64,000 nt of DNA from Fibrobacterota bacterium (GCA_023459055.1 JAEWVR010000026.1:1-64000); one strand, 5' to 3'. Numbered from the stretch's first letter, positions 7,912-16,753 are shown. Translations and numbers: made by a program. Notes: generated from the sequence alone by a model not told the origin.

Positions 7912-8139
7912 TCACTCCGTGAGCTTTTTTAAAGTCCTTGCGTAGTTTGTGTTTGCTTTGTCAAGTGCAACTTTAAAGGCTGCTTCCCGGGTTGTTGCTT
8001 TAATTGGCGTAAGTACAAGCGCTTGTCCGTCTGTGGTGATATTAAACGGAGTATCTGCTTCCGCACCAATCAGGTCAAGAATTGGTTTTTCAATAACCAG
8101 TGCGAGACTATTTCCATGTTTTGTCAGAGTTTTAACCAT
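7912..8139 (-). CDS. AbrB/MazE-like antitoxin partner of Doc
   Basis: 75 residues. MVKTLTKHGNSLALVIEKPI followed by hydrophobic strands ending QALVLTPIK is the swapped-hairpin antitoxin fold (HGNS-L-I pattern), with a basic helical tail that should bind the toxin. Doc toxins are usually paired with Phd; an AbrB-type partner is a known alternative. Located directly upstream of doc with a 4-bp gap. The 70 bp upstream are AT-rich and probably contain the promoter. Confidence 0.85.
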   Translation of the reverse strand: MVKTLTKHGNSLALVIEKPILDLIGAEADTPFNITTDGQALVLTPIKATTREAAFKVALDKANTNYARTLKKLTE

Positions 8140-8264
8140 AATAAATCTCCATTAATGTTGATACTATATATACACAATGTACCACCTAACTATGGTTACT
8201 GTCAACAATTTTTATTGTTTAGATAATAATACGATATTTACGGTGGAAATTTAGGGGATAGAAG

Positions 8265-8400
8265 TTTTCACGCGGAGACGCGGAGCTCGCGGAGAGGAAG
8301 AGGAAATAATGGATTTAAGATTACATAGATAAAGTTGGTGAATGAAATTCTAACTACTATTGTTCTTAAACTCTGCGCTCTCCGCGTCTCCGCGTGCGAC
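8265..8400. repeat. Ctccgcg-type inverted-repeat element
   Basis: Two GC-rich arms in inverted orientation, CACGCGGAGACGCGGAG at about 8268-8284 and CTCCGCGTCTCCGCGTG at about 8379-8395, separated by about 95 bp of AT-rich DNA. The right arm overlaps the 3' end of mntA and supplies its last codons. Confidence 0.65.
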
Positions 8401-8703
8401 TGTATGCACTTTAAAAACAACCCCATCCCTTTTGATGTTGTCAATTAATTCCGGATTGGTGATCTTTTCTAAAACTGAAATGTCGAAAGTATACGGCAAC
8501 ATTAGGTCATCAAGATCACCTTGTAGTTTTCCAATAAGTACTAAATCCAGATTTTGTCCAATTAATGCAAGATCAATATCTGAACCATTTTTATATGTTC
8601 CTTTTGCCCGTGATCCATATACAATGACTTGTTCTATCTGAGGATAACGGTAAAACACTGCCTTGATTTTAGTTATACTTTTATCATCAATGCCAAACTG
8701 CAT
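8350..8703 (-). CDS. mntA: MntA-type minimal nucleotidyltransferase antitoxin
   Basis: 117 residues. The GSX10DXD signature is complete: G30, S31 and D42-I-D44 in YGSRAKGTYKNGSDIDLAL. In characterised HepT/MntA pairs this enzyme adds AMP to the HepT toxin and neutralises it. The gene follows hepT by 2 bp in the usual order. The final 20 or so residues (after GVVFKV) are encoded by an invading Ctccgcg repeat and are unlike the family, so the natural C-terminus was probably extended or replaced by the insertion. The catalytic part is unaffected. Confidence 0.88.
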   Translation of the reverse strand: MQFGIDDKSITKIKAVFYRYPQIEQVIVYGSRAKGTYKNGSDIDLALIGQNLDLVLIGKLQGDLDDLMLPYTFDISVLEKITNPELIDNIKRDGVVFKVHTVARGDAESAEFKNNSS

Positions 8704-8705
8704 AA

Positions 8706-9122
8706 TCAGATTGAGTCTTTTTCTTGTAACAATTGAAACTTTTTATGTAATGACATCATCTCGGGAAAGTAGTGATTACGTATTGAATTTACAATCTCTC
8801 TGGCGGTTTCTTCATTGTAGGTATGCGATGTCTGATTGCGGCTGACTATCATACTCATCCATACATCACCATCCTGGATTAACCCCAATTTGAAAGCTTC
8901 TCTGGTAGCATCTCTGGAGCCATATAGTTCTTTATTGCCATGAAATTCTAAAAAATCTTTAATTGTATTCCATGCAAGTTCATGTGTATACTCAAAAGCC
9001 TGAATCAGCCCCTGCTCCTCAAGCTCGTTGAGATTTGGTTTTTGTACGTAGTCCTCAAGTCTGTGAACTGCCTTTGTAAAATTCTGAAAACGCTGTATCC
9101 AGCGAATATCCTTATGATCCAA
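8706..9122 (-). CDS. hepT: HepT-like HEPN toxin (nucleotidyltransferase substrate-binding family)
   Basis: 138 residues, all helical in appearance. RNQTSHTY at residues 95-102 is the RX4HXY motif of HEPN ribonuclease toxins, which also contains the Tyr that is AMPylated by MntA in the studied pairs. NELEEQGLIQAFEYTHELAW is the HI0074 family core. First gene of a two-gene type VII toxin-antitoxin module with mntA. No palindrome was noticed just upstream; the promoter should lie in 9123-9250. Confidence 0.88.
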   Translation of the reverse strand: MDHKDIRWIQRFQNFTKAVHRLEDYVQKPNLNELEEQGLIQAFEYTHELAWNTIKDFLEFHGNKELYGSRDATREAFKLGLIQDGDVWMSMIVSRNQTSHTYNEETAREIVNSIRNHYFPEMMSLHKKFQLLQEKDSI

Positions 9123-9372
9123 TGGTGAATCCTTGAAAAATGACCATTATATGATTACGATAATTTAAAATAATATACTTAACGGTGATTAGCAGAGAGA
9201 ATGGAATCAATGAAAATTAATCCGGCTAATCAGTGTCTTGATATACAAATCGATTGTTCGTTTGCCTGTAGCAGTAAAAAGGTTTATTTTATCGTCCAAT
9301 TGACTGTGTACGTTGTTTTAGTATAAGTCATTCCCCATATATTCAAGGGTATACTTTTTAATAGAGAGAATA

Positions 9373-10698
9373 ATGGAAAAAAAGCCAACGAAATACACCG
9401 GTTACTCAAATAAGAAAACTATACAAAAAAAGAACCCGGTAAAGAATAGTGTCGATGGCCAGATTGTGGCGATGAATGAGTATGGTGATGGCGAGATTCA
9501 TGGAAACCGCAGAACAATAAAAGTAGCGCGAACGGTTGCTGGTGATCAGGTCAGGGTGAAAATTCCCATGAACGGGAAGAGTTATATGTATGGGGAACTT
9601 GTCAGCCTGCTGAAACCATCAGAGAAGCGTGTAGATCCAGTGTGTGCATCGTTTCAGGATGGATGTGGCGGCTGTCAATGGCTACATTTTGACTATCAGG
9701 AGCAATTGAAATGGAAAACAAAAATCCTTCGCGATATCCTTAAACAGCGGTTGTCTTCACCTGTAAAGGTACGTGAGATTATTCCAATGGAATTCCCTTT
9801 TGCATACCGGAACAAACTATCACTCAGGAATGTAAATGGTACATTTGTAAATATGCAGGACTTTGATGACAAAACTATTACTGCAAAAAGCTGCCGCGTT
9901 GAAACAGTAGCAAATCAAAAGGTGCGGGCTGTTCTTGGTACAGTAAAAGTCCCCTCTGACATTCAGCAACTTCATTGCAGAAGTACTCCTGATGGCAGTG
10001 TCGGGATACACCTTTTTGTAAATAAGATAAGTAATCCGGTAAAAGAATTTTCTGATTTCTGTAGTAGTACTATTGCAGGATGCGCAGGAATTGGAGCACA
10101 AACAAGAAATTCATATGAATTGCTCTACGGGAATAATTTTATTACTTATTCTTATAAGTCGATAAGGTATACTATTCCACTTAATGGTTTTTTTCAAACC
10201 AACTATGTACAGGCAGAGAAACTGCTTGAGATGGCACTCGAACAACTAAAAGGTTCAAAGACCGATACTGCACTTGATCTTTATTGCGGATGCGGCTTTT
10301 TTACATTACCAATGGCACAACAGATGAAGCAGGTCGTTGGAATTGAAAATAATGCAGCATCTACTGAAAATGCGCAGGAAAACGCAAAGAGAAACCGACT
10401 TGACAATGTCAGGTTTTTAGTCAGTGATGCATCGGTGATAATGAGAGGTATGAAAAAAGAATCGTTTGACAGTGTGCTTCTTGATCCGCCACGAGCGGGG
10501 TGTGATGAGCTGGTGCTGCATGCACTGATAGCAATAGAACCAAAGAAGATTGTCTACATCTCCTGCTCGCCATCATCGCTTGCACGGGATCTGAAAGTAT
10601 TGACAAAAGTATACGACGTAACGTATTGTCAGCCAATTGACATGTTCCCGCATACATCACATATGGAAACTGTGGTGACACTTAAGCCGAAACGCTGA
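9373..10698 (+). CDS. RlmD/RumA-like 23S rRNA or tRNA (uracil-5-)-methyltransferase
   Basis: 441 residues. After a basic N-terminus there is a TRAM domain (about 25-80), then cysteines C91, C98 and C101 (CASFQDGCGGC) plus a later SCRVE Cys that fit a 4Fe-4S cluster, then a Rossmann methyltransferase with LDLYCGCGFFTLP (SAM binding), LLDPPRAGC and the catalytic-Cys motif YISCSPSSLARDL. This is the TrmA/RlmC/RlmD family that makes 5-methyluridine in RNA; the exact position modified cannot be fixed from sequence. GAGAG precedes the ATG. First housekeeping gene after the accessory island. Confidence 0.9.
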   Translation: MEKKPTKYTGYSNKKTIQKKNPVKNSVDGQIVAMNEYGDGEIHGNRRTIKVARTVAGDQVRVKIPMNGKSYMYGELVSLLKPSEKRVDPVCASFQDGCGGCQWLHFDYQEQLKWKTKILRDILKQRLSSPVKVREIIPMEFPFAYRNKLSLRNVNGTFVNMQDFDDKTITAKSCRVETVANQKVRAVLGTVKVPSDIQQLHCRSTPDGSVGIHLFVNKISNPVKEFSDFCSSTIAGCAGIGAQTRNSYELLYGNNFITYSYKSIRYTIPLNGFFQTNYVQAEKLLEMALEQLKGSKTDTALDLYCGCGFFTLPMAQQMKQVVGIENNAASTENAQENAKRNRLDNVRFLVSDASVIMRGMKKESFDSVLLDPPRAGCDELVLHALIAIEPKKIVYISCSPSSLARDLKVLTKVYDVTYCQPIDMFPHTSHMETVVTLKPKR

Positions 10699-10699
10699 A

Positions 10700-10837
10700 T
10701 TAATTTATTGTTGTATCGGGACCAAATATTGACTGGTCAAGGTTTCCTGCATTGTCACTGTCAGAATCGAATCCACCGCTACACCCATTGAGCATTACAA
10801 TGAGTATCATAATTAGATAAAATGTTACTAGTCGCAT
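10700..10837 (-). CDS. Small putative lipoprotein
   Basis: 45 residues: MRLVTFYLIMILIVMLNGCS followed by an acidic, Gly/Asp-rich tail ending GPDTTIN. The hydrophobic segment followed by LNGC is a good lipobox, so the mature peptide would be a 27-residue lipidated tail. It converges on the rRNA methyltransferase (stop codons nearly touch) and sits just downstream of the large PEGA protein on the same strand. Function unknown; the lipobox and fitting frame support it, the ribosome-binding site is weak. Confidence 0.55.
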   Translation of the reverse strand: MRLVTFYLIMILIVMLNGCSGGFDSDSDNAGNLDQSIFGPDTTIN

Positions 10838-10882
10838 ATTAACGTTTCATTTCTATTTCAAAAGGGTACTATTCACTTAAAC

Positions 10883-12841
10883 CTATTGAGAATCCGATTC
10901 TACCTTTGTATCAAAATGCTGCTGTGGTTTCCTGTAACCAAACGGATAAATTTTTACCTTTAACCCTACATTTATTGAATGCCATCGGGTGCGGTAATAG
11001 TTGCCAAAAGGAAATTTCATATTGAAATAGACTGATGGGACAAAGTGCTTGTCCGCATAAAAATCGGCCTCAAGATGAATCTGGTGAAACCACCAGTCGT
11101 TGTTATAAGTAAACTGCTCCAGGTTACCGATATCCTTGTTGTAAATCTGATCGATGACAATATCCTCCCATTGGTATCCGAGTGAATAGATCACATTAAT
11201 CCATGAAAAATTATAATGGAATCCCAGGGAGAGTGATGTTGATGGAAGGTAGATTGCAGGTTTAATTCCCCGCAGAGAATCATAGAAGACAACATAGTTT
11301 CCTTTATCGGATTTAAGATACAATGTGTCGCTATCCTTGTATCGTATTCCCGATGACCACTGGCCAAGTTCAACACCTCCATAGATTCCACGATACATTA
11401 CATGGTACGTGTTAAACATTGTCAATCCCCGATAATTATTCACGCCCCCAATACGTCCGCTTGAAAATGTTGACAAAAAGGATGAAAATTTCCTGTTTGA
11501 TGGAATTCGTGCTATAAAGCCAATAAGTGATGAACCTATATTAAGTTGATCATTTTTTATATAATTAACAATTTCATTTTTTTTGAGTGCGACAGCTCTC
11601 CCCATACTCTGTTTCGGACAGCCATCATAGAGTCCGTAGATATCAGGACATCTGTCCACACTGTCAAGATACCCGTCCGCATCAAGGTCAGCATTCATTC
11701 TAAGATCTATAACGTAATTATTAATTGTATCAGGCAGCACAGTAATGATTTTTCGGGTATTGACAAAGCCGTGACGGCTTACATCAACGGTATAATTTCC
11801 TGACTGAAGTTCTATCATACGGTCACCAAAACTGCATCCGAGTGTATCAATACATAATTCTGCATCAAAGGGAAGTGTACGGATATTTAAAATTCCTTTT
11901 TTTCTGACAAACTGTTTATCAAACCAGCATACTTTACCGGCAGCAATTGTTAATATGGTGTCAATTGATTCGTAGCGATTACCGCCGTTCCATTGAACTC
12001 TGTAGGAACCATCAAGAAGCTCTGCTTTTAAATTATGTGTTCTCAAAGTGTCAATCACAAACGGAGTGTCCACTGGGGGGCTGGGAAAATAGAGAAGTCC
12101 ATACGGATTATCTCCTGATATATAAACCGTATCAAAATCACTCAGCAGTTCAAACGATAGTTTCACCGTAGAATCCGGTTTTACGTAAACTTCATTACGT
12201 GAAAAGTGATGATTCGGGAGGAATAGTTCGATGGTATATTTACCTGATGCGACATGTTCGATGGAACAGGGTGTTTTCCTTAATGTACTGATTCCGTTTA
12301 TGACAACCTGTGCATCGGCTGGTTCCGAGACTAATTCAAATCGTCCATGGGGATAGTTTCGGGATCCCTGCAGGGCAATCCATGATGTATCAACATTTAC
12401 AAACACATTGTTGTGGTGACGGACATAAAAGTTGAACTCATCAAAATAGACCTCTTCAATATCATTACTATGATTCTGCTCAATTGAACTATAGATACGC
12501 TTCCTTATGAAACCGGATGCGTCACGGTTGGCTGGAATTCTGAATGCATACAGAGGAGGTTCTCTTTTGAAGGCATTTGTATCAATAAATCCTTCATATA
12601 AGCGGTACTCTCCGCCATCAAATTTTTTACGGATGACAATTTTACCAGGGGCAATATGAGTTATTGAATCAATCTCGGTACATGTACGCCCCGCTTCACT
12701 TTTTATGATATCGTTTGTTGATAGCGGCAATATACGGTTACTGGACTTAAAACGATTTATTGTAAATGGATCACTGACAGCAGCACTTACCAGTGATACT
12801 AACAGCAGCAGATGCAATAGTGTGAGAAGTAGCAATTTCAT
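10883..12841 (-). CDS. Exported PEGA-domain protein with TSP3-type repeat and beta-rich C-terminus
   Basis: 652 residues from the ATG at 12841, chosen because MKLLLLTLLHLLLLVSLVSA is a signal peptide; a longer frame reaches back to 13039 but would overlap lpxB. After a non-repetitive N-terminal part, repeated segments such as ADAQVVINGISTLRKTPCSI and DAELCIDTLGCSF are PEGA-type beta-sandwich repeats. DLDADGYLDSVDRCPD is a thrombospondin type 3 calcium-binding repeat, often found before OmpA-like or barrel domains. The C-terminal 200 residues are aromatic and alternating (GLKVKIYPFGYR), suggesting a small outer-membrane barrel. Probably an envelope protein; role unknown. Confidence 0.75.
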   Translation of the reverse strand: MKLLLLTLLHLLLLVSLVSAAVSDPFTINRFKSSNRILPLSTNDIIKSEAGRTCTEIDSITHIAPGKIVIRKKFDGGEYRLYEGFIDTNAFKREPPLYAFRIPANRDASGFIRKRIYSSIEQNHSNDIEEVYFDEFNFYVRHHNNVFVNVDTSWIALQGSRNYPHGRFELVSEPADAQVVINGISTLRKTPCSIEHVASGKYTIELFLPNHHFSRNEVYVKPDSTVKLSFELLSDFDTVYISGDNPYGLLYFPSPPVDTPFVIDTLRTHNLKAELLDGSYRVQWNGGNRYESIDTILTIAAGKVCWFDKQFVRKKGILNIRTLPFDAELCIDTLGCSFGDRMIELQSGNYTVDVSRHGFVNTRKIITVLPDTINNYVIDLRMNADLDADGYLDSVDRCPDIYGLYDGCPKQSMGRAVALKKNEIVNYIKNDQLNIGSSLIGFIARIPSNRKFSSFLSTFSSGRIGGVNNYRGLTMFNTYHVMYRGIYGGVELGQWSSGIRYKDSDTLYLKSDKGNYVVFYDSLRGIKPAIYLPSTSLSLGFHYNFSWINVIYSLGYQWEDIVIDQIYNKDIGNLEQFTYNNDWWFHQIHLEADFYADKHFVPSVYFNMKFPFGNYYRTRWHSINVGLKVKIYPFGYRKPQQHFDTKVESDSQ

Positions 12842-12887
12842 AAGTATGTTAGTAATAAGTAATTCGTTACCAGTTCGCAATATGTCA

Positions 12888-14054
12888 TCACCCCGACTGC
12901 TGAATGATGCCTGCAATTTTATTTGCCAGTTCGGTTGATGGTTTTTTTGCTCCGAGGACGCCTCTGATCTTCTGAAGTGCATCAACGGTTTGCCTGTAAT
13001 AATTTTTATCAATAAGAAATCTTTTGCACTCATGAGCAAGTTTTTCAGCGTTCATGGAGTCCTGTATGCATTCCGGTACTATTGATGTCTGCGCGATAAT
13101 GTTAGGTAGTCCAATCCATGATAGCTTTACAAGGTGCTTTGCAAGTGCGTATGTAAATGCTGATGTTTTATAGGCAATTACCATCGGGACACATGCAAGC
13201 GCTGTTTCAAGTGTCGATGTGCCCGATTTGACAATTGCACAACTGACACGTGTTAGTATGCTGTCAAGCGGGTCTGATGTAACCGTAACGCCGGGGTAAT
13301 CCCTGATAATGTCAAATTCCCTGATGTTAATCGACTTGAACACTGATACCTCTGCCCGAAGTTCCGGAAACTCCTTTTTTAGAATCATGTATGCATCAAG
13401 CATCGGATGAAGCATCCGAGTAATCTCCTGTAACCTGCTCCCGGGAACAAGCGCAATCGAAAGCTCCCGCTTGCTGTTCTCATTCCTTACTTCCCACTTT
13501 TCACTTCCCACTTCCCACTTCATCTCACTCTGTTCTACCATCGACTCAACTGTTGGATTTCCGATAAACGCCACTTTATCAGTATACGGTAAAAAATGGG
13601 ATGGCTCAAAGGGAAAAATGCATCCGATAAAATCAGCGTATTCTCCAAGCACCCTGGCACGTTTTTTCTTCCAGGCCCAGACCATTGGCGCAATATACCA
13701 CACCACAGGAATACCAAGTTTTTTTGCTGTTTTCATAAGCGGCATATTAAGTCCGGGGTAATCAACACAGACCAGGCAGGATGGTTTACGGGCACGCATC
13801 TCATTAATAAGCATGCGTTTGGCATCAAGAAAAAATCCGAGATGTTTTATGACTTCGAAAAAGCCCATTTTGTTGAATGGCTCAAACGGCATCAGTTGGT
13901 GAAATCTCTCTGCCACCATTTTAGGACCACCAATGCCCCAGCATTCAAGATCCGGATTGATTGCATGCAGTTCTCGTATAACCGGTGCTGCATGGATATC
14001 GCCTGACGGATCACCGGCAACAAACATAATGGTTTTGCTGTTGTTTACTATCAT
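12888..14054 (-). CDS. lpxB: Lipid-A-disaccharide synthase
   Basis: 388 residues. AGDPSGDIHAAPVIREL at the N-terminus, GIGGPKM, VDYPGLNMPLMK, and the GT-B donor-site block ALVPGSRLQEI...KSGTSTLETALACVPMVIAYK identify LpxB, which joins UDP-diacylglucosamine and lipid X during lipid A synthesis at the inner membrane. Between residues of the VGNPTVESMVEQSE segment and ALVPGSR there is an unusual in-frame stretch (KWEVGSEKWEVRNENSKRE) encoded by a repetitive CACTTCCCACTTC tract (about 13485-13525), an apparent low-complexity insertion. lpxB stands without lpxA/lpxD neighbours here. Divergent from the AraC-type gene, 22 bp away. Confidence 0.93.
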   Translation of the reverse strand: MIVNNSKTIMFVAGDPSGDIHAAPVIRELHAINPDLECWGIGGPKMVAERFHQLMPFEPFNKMGFFEVIKHLGFFLDAKRMLINEMRARKPSCLVCVDYPGLNMPLMKTAKKLGIPVVWYIAPMVWAWKKKRARVLGEYADFIGCIFPFEPSHFLPYTDKVAFIGNPTVESMVEQSEMKWEVGSEKWEVRNENSKRELSIALVPGSRLQEITRMLHPMLDAYMILKKEFPELRAEVSVFKSINIREFDIIRDYPGVTVTSDPLDSILTRVSCAIVKSGTSTLETALACVPMVIAYKTSAFTYALAKHLVKLSWIGLPNIIAQTSIVPECIQDSMNAEKLAHECKRFLIDKNYYRQTVDALQKIRGVLGAKKPSTELANKIAGIIQQSG

Positions 14055-14076
14055 AGTGTTGTTAATATAGTACAGA

Positions 14077-14406
14077 ATGGATGCCGCGTGGGTTACTTTT
14101 CAGCAGGTGAGCGAGCATATGCATGCACATTTCGGTGATGAGCTCTCGATTGATGGTCTTGCACGTGATGCACACTGTTCGGTATCACATTTCAGCAGGA
14201 TGTTTAAACGTGAGCTTGGGTACAGTCCAAAAGATTATCTCATTAAAATACGTATTGACAAATCAAGAAAATTGCTTCAGGATAGTACTGATAATATAAC
14301 CGATATTGCCTACACATGCGGTTTTGCAACATCAGCACATTTCTCCGATTCATTTAAGAAAATCAACGGTGTAAGTCCAAGTGATTACCGGAAAAGTTTT
14401 TCGTAA
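14077..14406 (+). CDS. AraC-family DNA-binding protein (HTH domain only)
   Basis: 109 residues comprising the two helix-turn-helix motifs of the AraC/XylS family: LSIDGLARDAHCSVSHFSRM (first HTH) and ITDIAYTCGFATSAHFSDSF followed by KKINGVSPSDYRK (second HTH). No N-terminal effector-binding domain is present, so it resembles short SoxS/MarA-like regulators. The start codon lies only 22 bp from the divergent lpxB start, which places any autoregulatory site over the lpxB promoter. Target genes are unknown. Confidence 0.88.
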   Translation: MDAAWVTFQQVSEHMHAHFGDELSIDGLARDAHCSVSHFSRMFKRELGYSPKDYLIKIRIDKSRKLLQDSTDNITDIAYTCGFATSAHFSDSFKKINGVSPSDYRKSFS

Positions 14407-14462
14407 ATGTTTCTGTGTAGTATGATTATAATCGTGCCGGGTTTGTTTTGTTAAATCGATAT

Positions 14463-14490
14463 AGTGCCACGACTTCATGGTCATGGCACT
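14463..14490. terminator. Hairpin between convergent genes
   Basis: Arms AGTGCCACGAC and GTCATGGCACT pair with one G-T, between the AraC-type gene and the convergent manC. No long T tract follows on either side, so it is a candidate bidirectional terminator rather than a textbook one. Confidence 0.45.
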
Positions 14491-14499
14491 TACGTGTAA

Positions 14500-15582
14500 T
14501 CAGAATAATTTCGGAGAGAACTTTTTATCAGCTTTAATTTCACCCATATATTTTTTCAGATCCGGCAGTTTTGATCTGTCGATAGCAAGAATGGCATCGT
14601 CGGTGACAATCAGTGCAACATTGTCAAGTCCAACTGCAGCAACTGTCAGTTTTGATCTATTGACAAGAATGGAGTTCGCTGTGTTATTGCAGTAAATCAG
14701 GTCACCACTGACCGTTGTTTTATCATCATTGGTGCCATTGAGTCTTGGTATCGATTCCCACGATCCGATATCATCCCATCCAAAATTACCGACCGTAGCG
14801 CTGACCCGCTTCGAATGTTCCATGATACCAAAATCGATAGATTCTTTTTGACATGTGGTATAGAAATTATCAATGGCTTTTGATGAAAACTTTGCAGCTT
14901 CCGCTTTTTTAACTAATTTGAAAAGATCCGGCATGTAGCTTGCAAACTCTTCCAGAATTACTTTGGTGGTCCAGACAAACATGCCACTGTTCCACATGTA
15001 ATTACCGCTTGCGACATATTTTTTCGCATTCTTTTCATTTGGTTTTTCAACAAATTCTTTAACAGTATAGCCACAGATACCCGTTTTTTCATCAAGTTTT
15101 TTACCCAGTTTGAGGTATCCATATCCGGTATCGGGGCGGGATGGTTTTACCCCAAACACAATAAGGTTCTCTGTTTTTTCTGCAAGGGAAACAGCGAATT
15201 TAAGTGCAGCAGTAAATTCTTCCTTTGGACGGATATCGTGATCCGCACTTAACACCACCATCACTGATTCACCATATTTTTTTTCGATCCATGATGCCGC
15301 AAGTGCTACAGGGGGAGCAGTGTTTTTTCCAACAGGTTCCACGATCATGTCGTAAACCCATTTTTTAGGGAGAAGCTTTTTCATACTGGCAGCAATTGTT
15401 TTGTTGGTGATAATAAGCGGCTTTACGCCTTTTGTGCAAAATGATGCAACACGTGCAAGTGTTTCCTCTGCCATCGTCTTTGATGAAACAAGTTTGAGCA
15501 GCTGTTTTGGCATTGATGAACGGCTTAAAGGCCAGAAACGTTCACCGATTCCACCGGCAAGAATTACTGGTACTACTTTCAT
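14500..15582 (-). CDS. manC: Mannose-1-phosphate guanylyltransferase
   Basis: 360 residues. VILAGGIGERFWPLSRSS near the N-terminus is the nucleotide-binding loop, FVEKPNEKNA the acyl/sugar-site motif, and WNSGMFVWTT and NFGWDDIGSWESI are diagnostic of GDP-mannose pyrophosphorylases. The enzyme forms GDP-mannose from GTP and mannose-1-phosphate for glycans. Length is that of the single-domain form, without the isomerase domain of ManC/AlgA bifunctional enzymes. AAAGGAT precedes the ATG. No other sugar-nucleotide genes adjoin it. Confidence 0.92.
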   Translation of the reverse strand: MKVVPVILAGGIGERFWPLSRSSMPKQLLKLVSSKTMAEETLARVASFCTKGVKPLIITNKTIAASMKKLLPKKWVYDMIVEPVGKNTAPPVALAASWIEKKYGESVMVVLSADHDIRPKEEFTAALKFAVSLAEKTENLIVFGVKPSRPDTGYGYLKLGKKLDEKTGICGYTVKEFVEKPNEKNAKKYVASGNYMWNSGMFVWTTKVILEEFASYMPDLFKLVKKAEAAKFSSKAIDNFYTTCQKESIDFGIMEHSKRVSATVGNFGWDDIGSWESIPRLNGTNDDKTTVSGDLIYCNNTANSILVNRSKLTVAAVGLDNVALIVTDDAILAIDRSKLPDLKKYMGEIKADKKFSPKLF

Positions 15583-15660
15583 GATGTAAATCCTTTTATG
15601 AATATGTCAGATTAGTTGTTTGCGGTAATTTCGTTAACTAAGTATTGACACAAAAGAACG

Positions 15661-15759
15661 CGCCCCCTAAATCCCCCGCAGGGGGACTCTCAAAGCGAAA
15701 AATGGCTTTTTATTGATTGCCATTATCTTCAAGTCCCCCTGCGGGGGATTTAGGGGGCG
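15661..15759. repeat. Inverted-repeat element family F1, copy 1
   Basis: Arms CGCCCCCTAAATCCCCCGCA plus GGGGGACT and its complement enclose a unique loop of about 40 bp. Intergenic, between manC and the PHP gene. The remaining 15760-15904 contains only a GTCACTCGTTACGCGTCACT low-complexity tract. Confidence 0.9.
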
Positions 15760-15904
15760 ATCAAACGGTTCAATTGCAACGTGTCAACGCTCAATTAACA
15801 ACATTCCTACGCGAGGCATGCAAATGGAACAATATAACGCCTTTTTTCCCGCTTAGTCTAACAGCAGTGACGCTCGTCACTCGTTACGCGTCACTTGTCA
15901 CTTC

Positions 15905-16753
15905 TTACAATAAACCCTCACGCTTGTCCTTAAGACTTCTGACTGTAGCGTAAGGGACCTGTGGAATACCAATCTCAGATCTGTTCTGATTGTTGCTATG
16001 GAAATCGGAGCCGCCACTGATTGCAAGGTGATGTTTTCTTGCAATGCGCGTATAATGACGTTCTGCGCTGGCCGGATGTTCCGTATGATAGACTTCAATA
16101 CCCTGAAGTCCCTCACGAATGAATTCCAGTATCCGTTCATCAACGTGAGTAACTCCCGGATGAGCAAGAACAGGAACACCGCCTGCCTGTTTTACAAGAT
16201 CGAACACCTCTTTAGGGTGCATTTTAAGTTTTTCAACATAGGCTGTTGAGCCATAACCTATATATTTATCAAAGGCTTCACGAAATGAGTACACAAGTTC
16301 CTCCTTGAGCATTGCTGCTGCAATATGAGGTCTTCCGATTGCACCAAGGCCCGCGATACTGAGAACCGTTTCAAAACGCAGATCAATACCTTGTTTATTG
16401 AGATTTTCAACAATTTTTTTTGCGCGGTAGTACCGGGCGTCTTTCATTTCGTCAAGTTTGCTGACAAGCACCGGATTTTCGACATCAATGAAATAACCAA
16501 GTACATGAATATCGGTTCCATCGATCTCACTTGAAAGTTCTACACCGGGGATGACCTCTATATCCAATTGTGCGCCAAGCTCAAAGGCCAGCGGATATGC
16601 ATCAGTGCAATCGTGATCAGTGATCGAAATTGCGCTGATACCTTTAGAATGTGCTGCTTCAAATACCTCTTTAACAGTGCTTGCACCATCAGAGAATGTT
16701 GTGTGGATATGGAGATCTACGTTTTTTTTAGTTTGTGTGGATTCTGAAAGCAT
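15905..16753 (-). CDS. PHP-domain phosphoesterase (RNase AM/TrpH-like)
   Basis: 282 residues. DLHIHTTFSDG near residue 13, ITDHD, GVELSSEI, VLAHPG and GGSDFHSNN are the metal-ligand motifs of the PHP fold in the order of the YciV/TrpH subfamily, whose E. coli member is a 5'-3' exonuclease acting on short oligonucleotides and pre-rRNA and on 3',5'-phosphoadenosine. All metal ligands look intact. An AAAAAGG sequence abuts the ATG. Probably monocistronic. Confidence 0.88.
   Translation of the reverse strand: MLSESTQTKKNVDLHIHTTFSDGASTVKEVFEAAHSKGISAISITDHDCTDAYPLAFELGAQLDIEVIPGVELSSEIDGTDIHVLGYFIDVENPVLVSKLDEMKDARYYRAKKIVENLNKQGIDLRFETVLSIAGLGAIGRPHIAAAMLKEELVYSFREAFDKYIGYGSTAYVEKLKMHPKEVFDLVKQAGGVPVLAHPGVTHVDERILEFIREGLQGIEVYHTEHPASAERHYTRIARKHHLAISGGSDFHSNNQNRSEIGIPQVPYATVRSLKDKREGLL

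Noticed and set aside
13471..13761. Open frame on the plus strand opposite lpxB
   Set aside because: Antisense shadow of a clear lpxB gene; composition follows the low-complexity tract.
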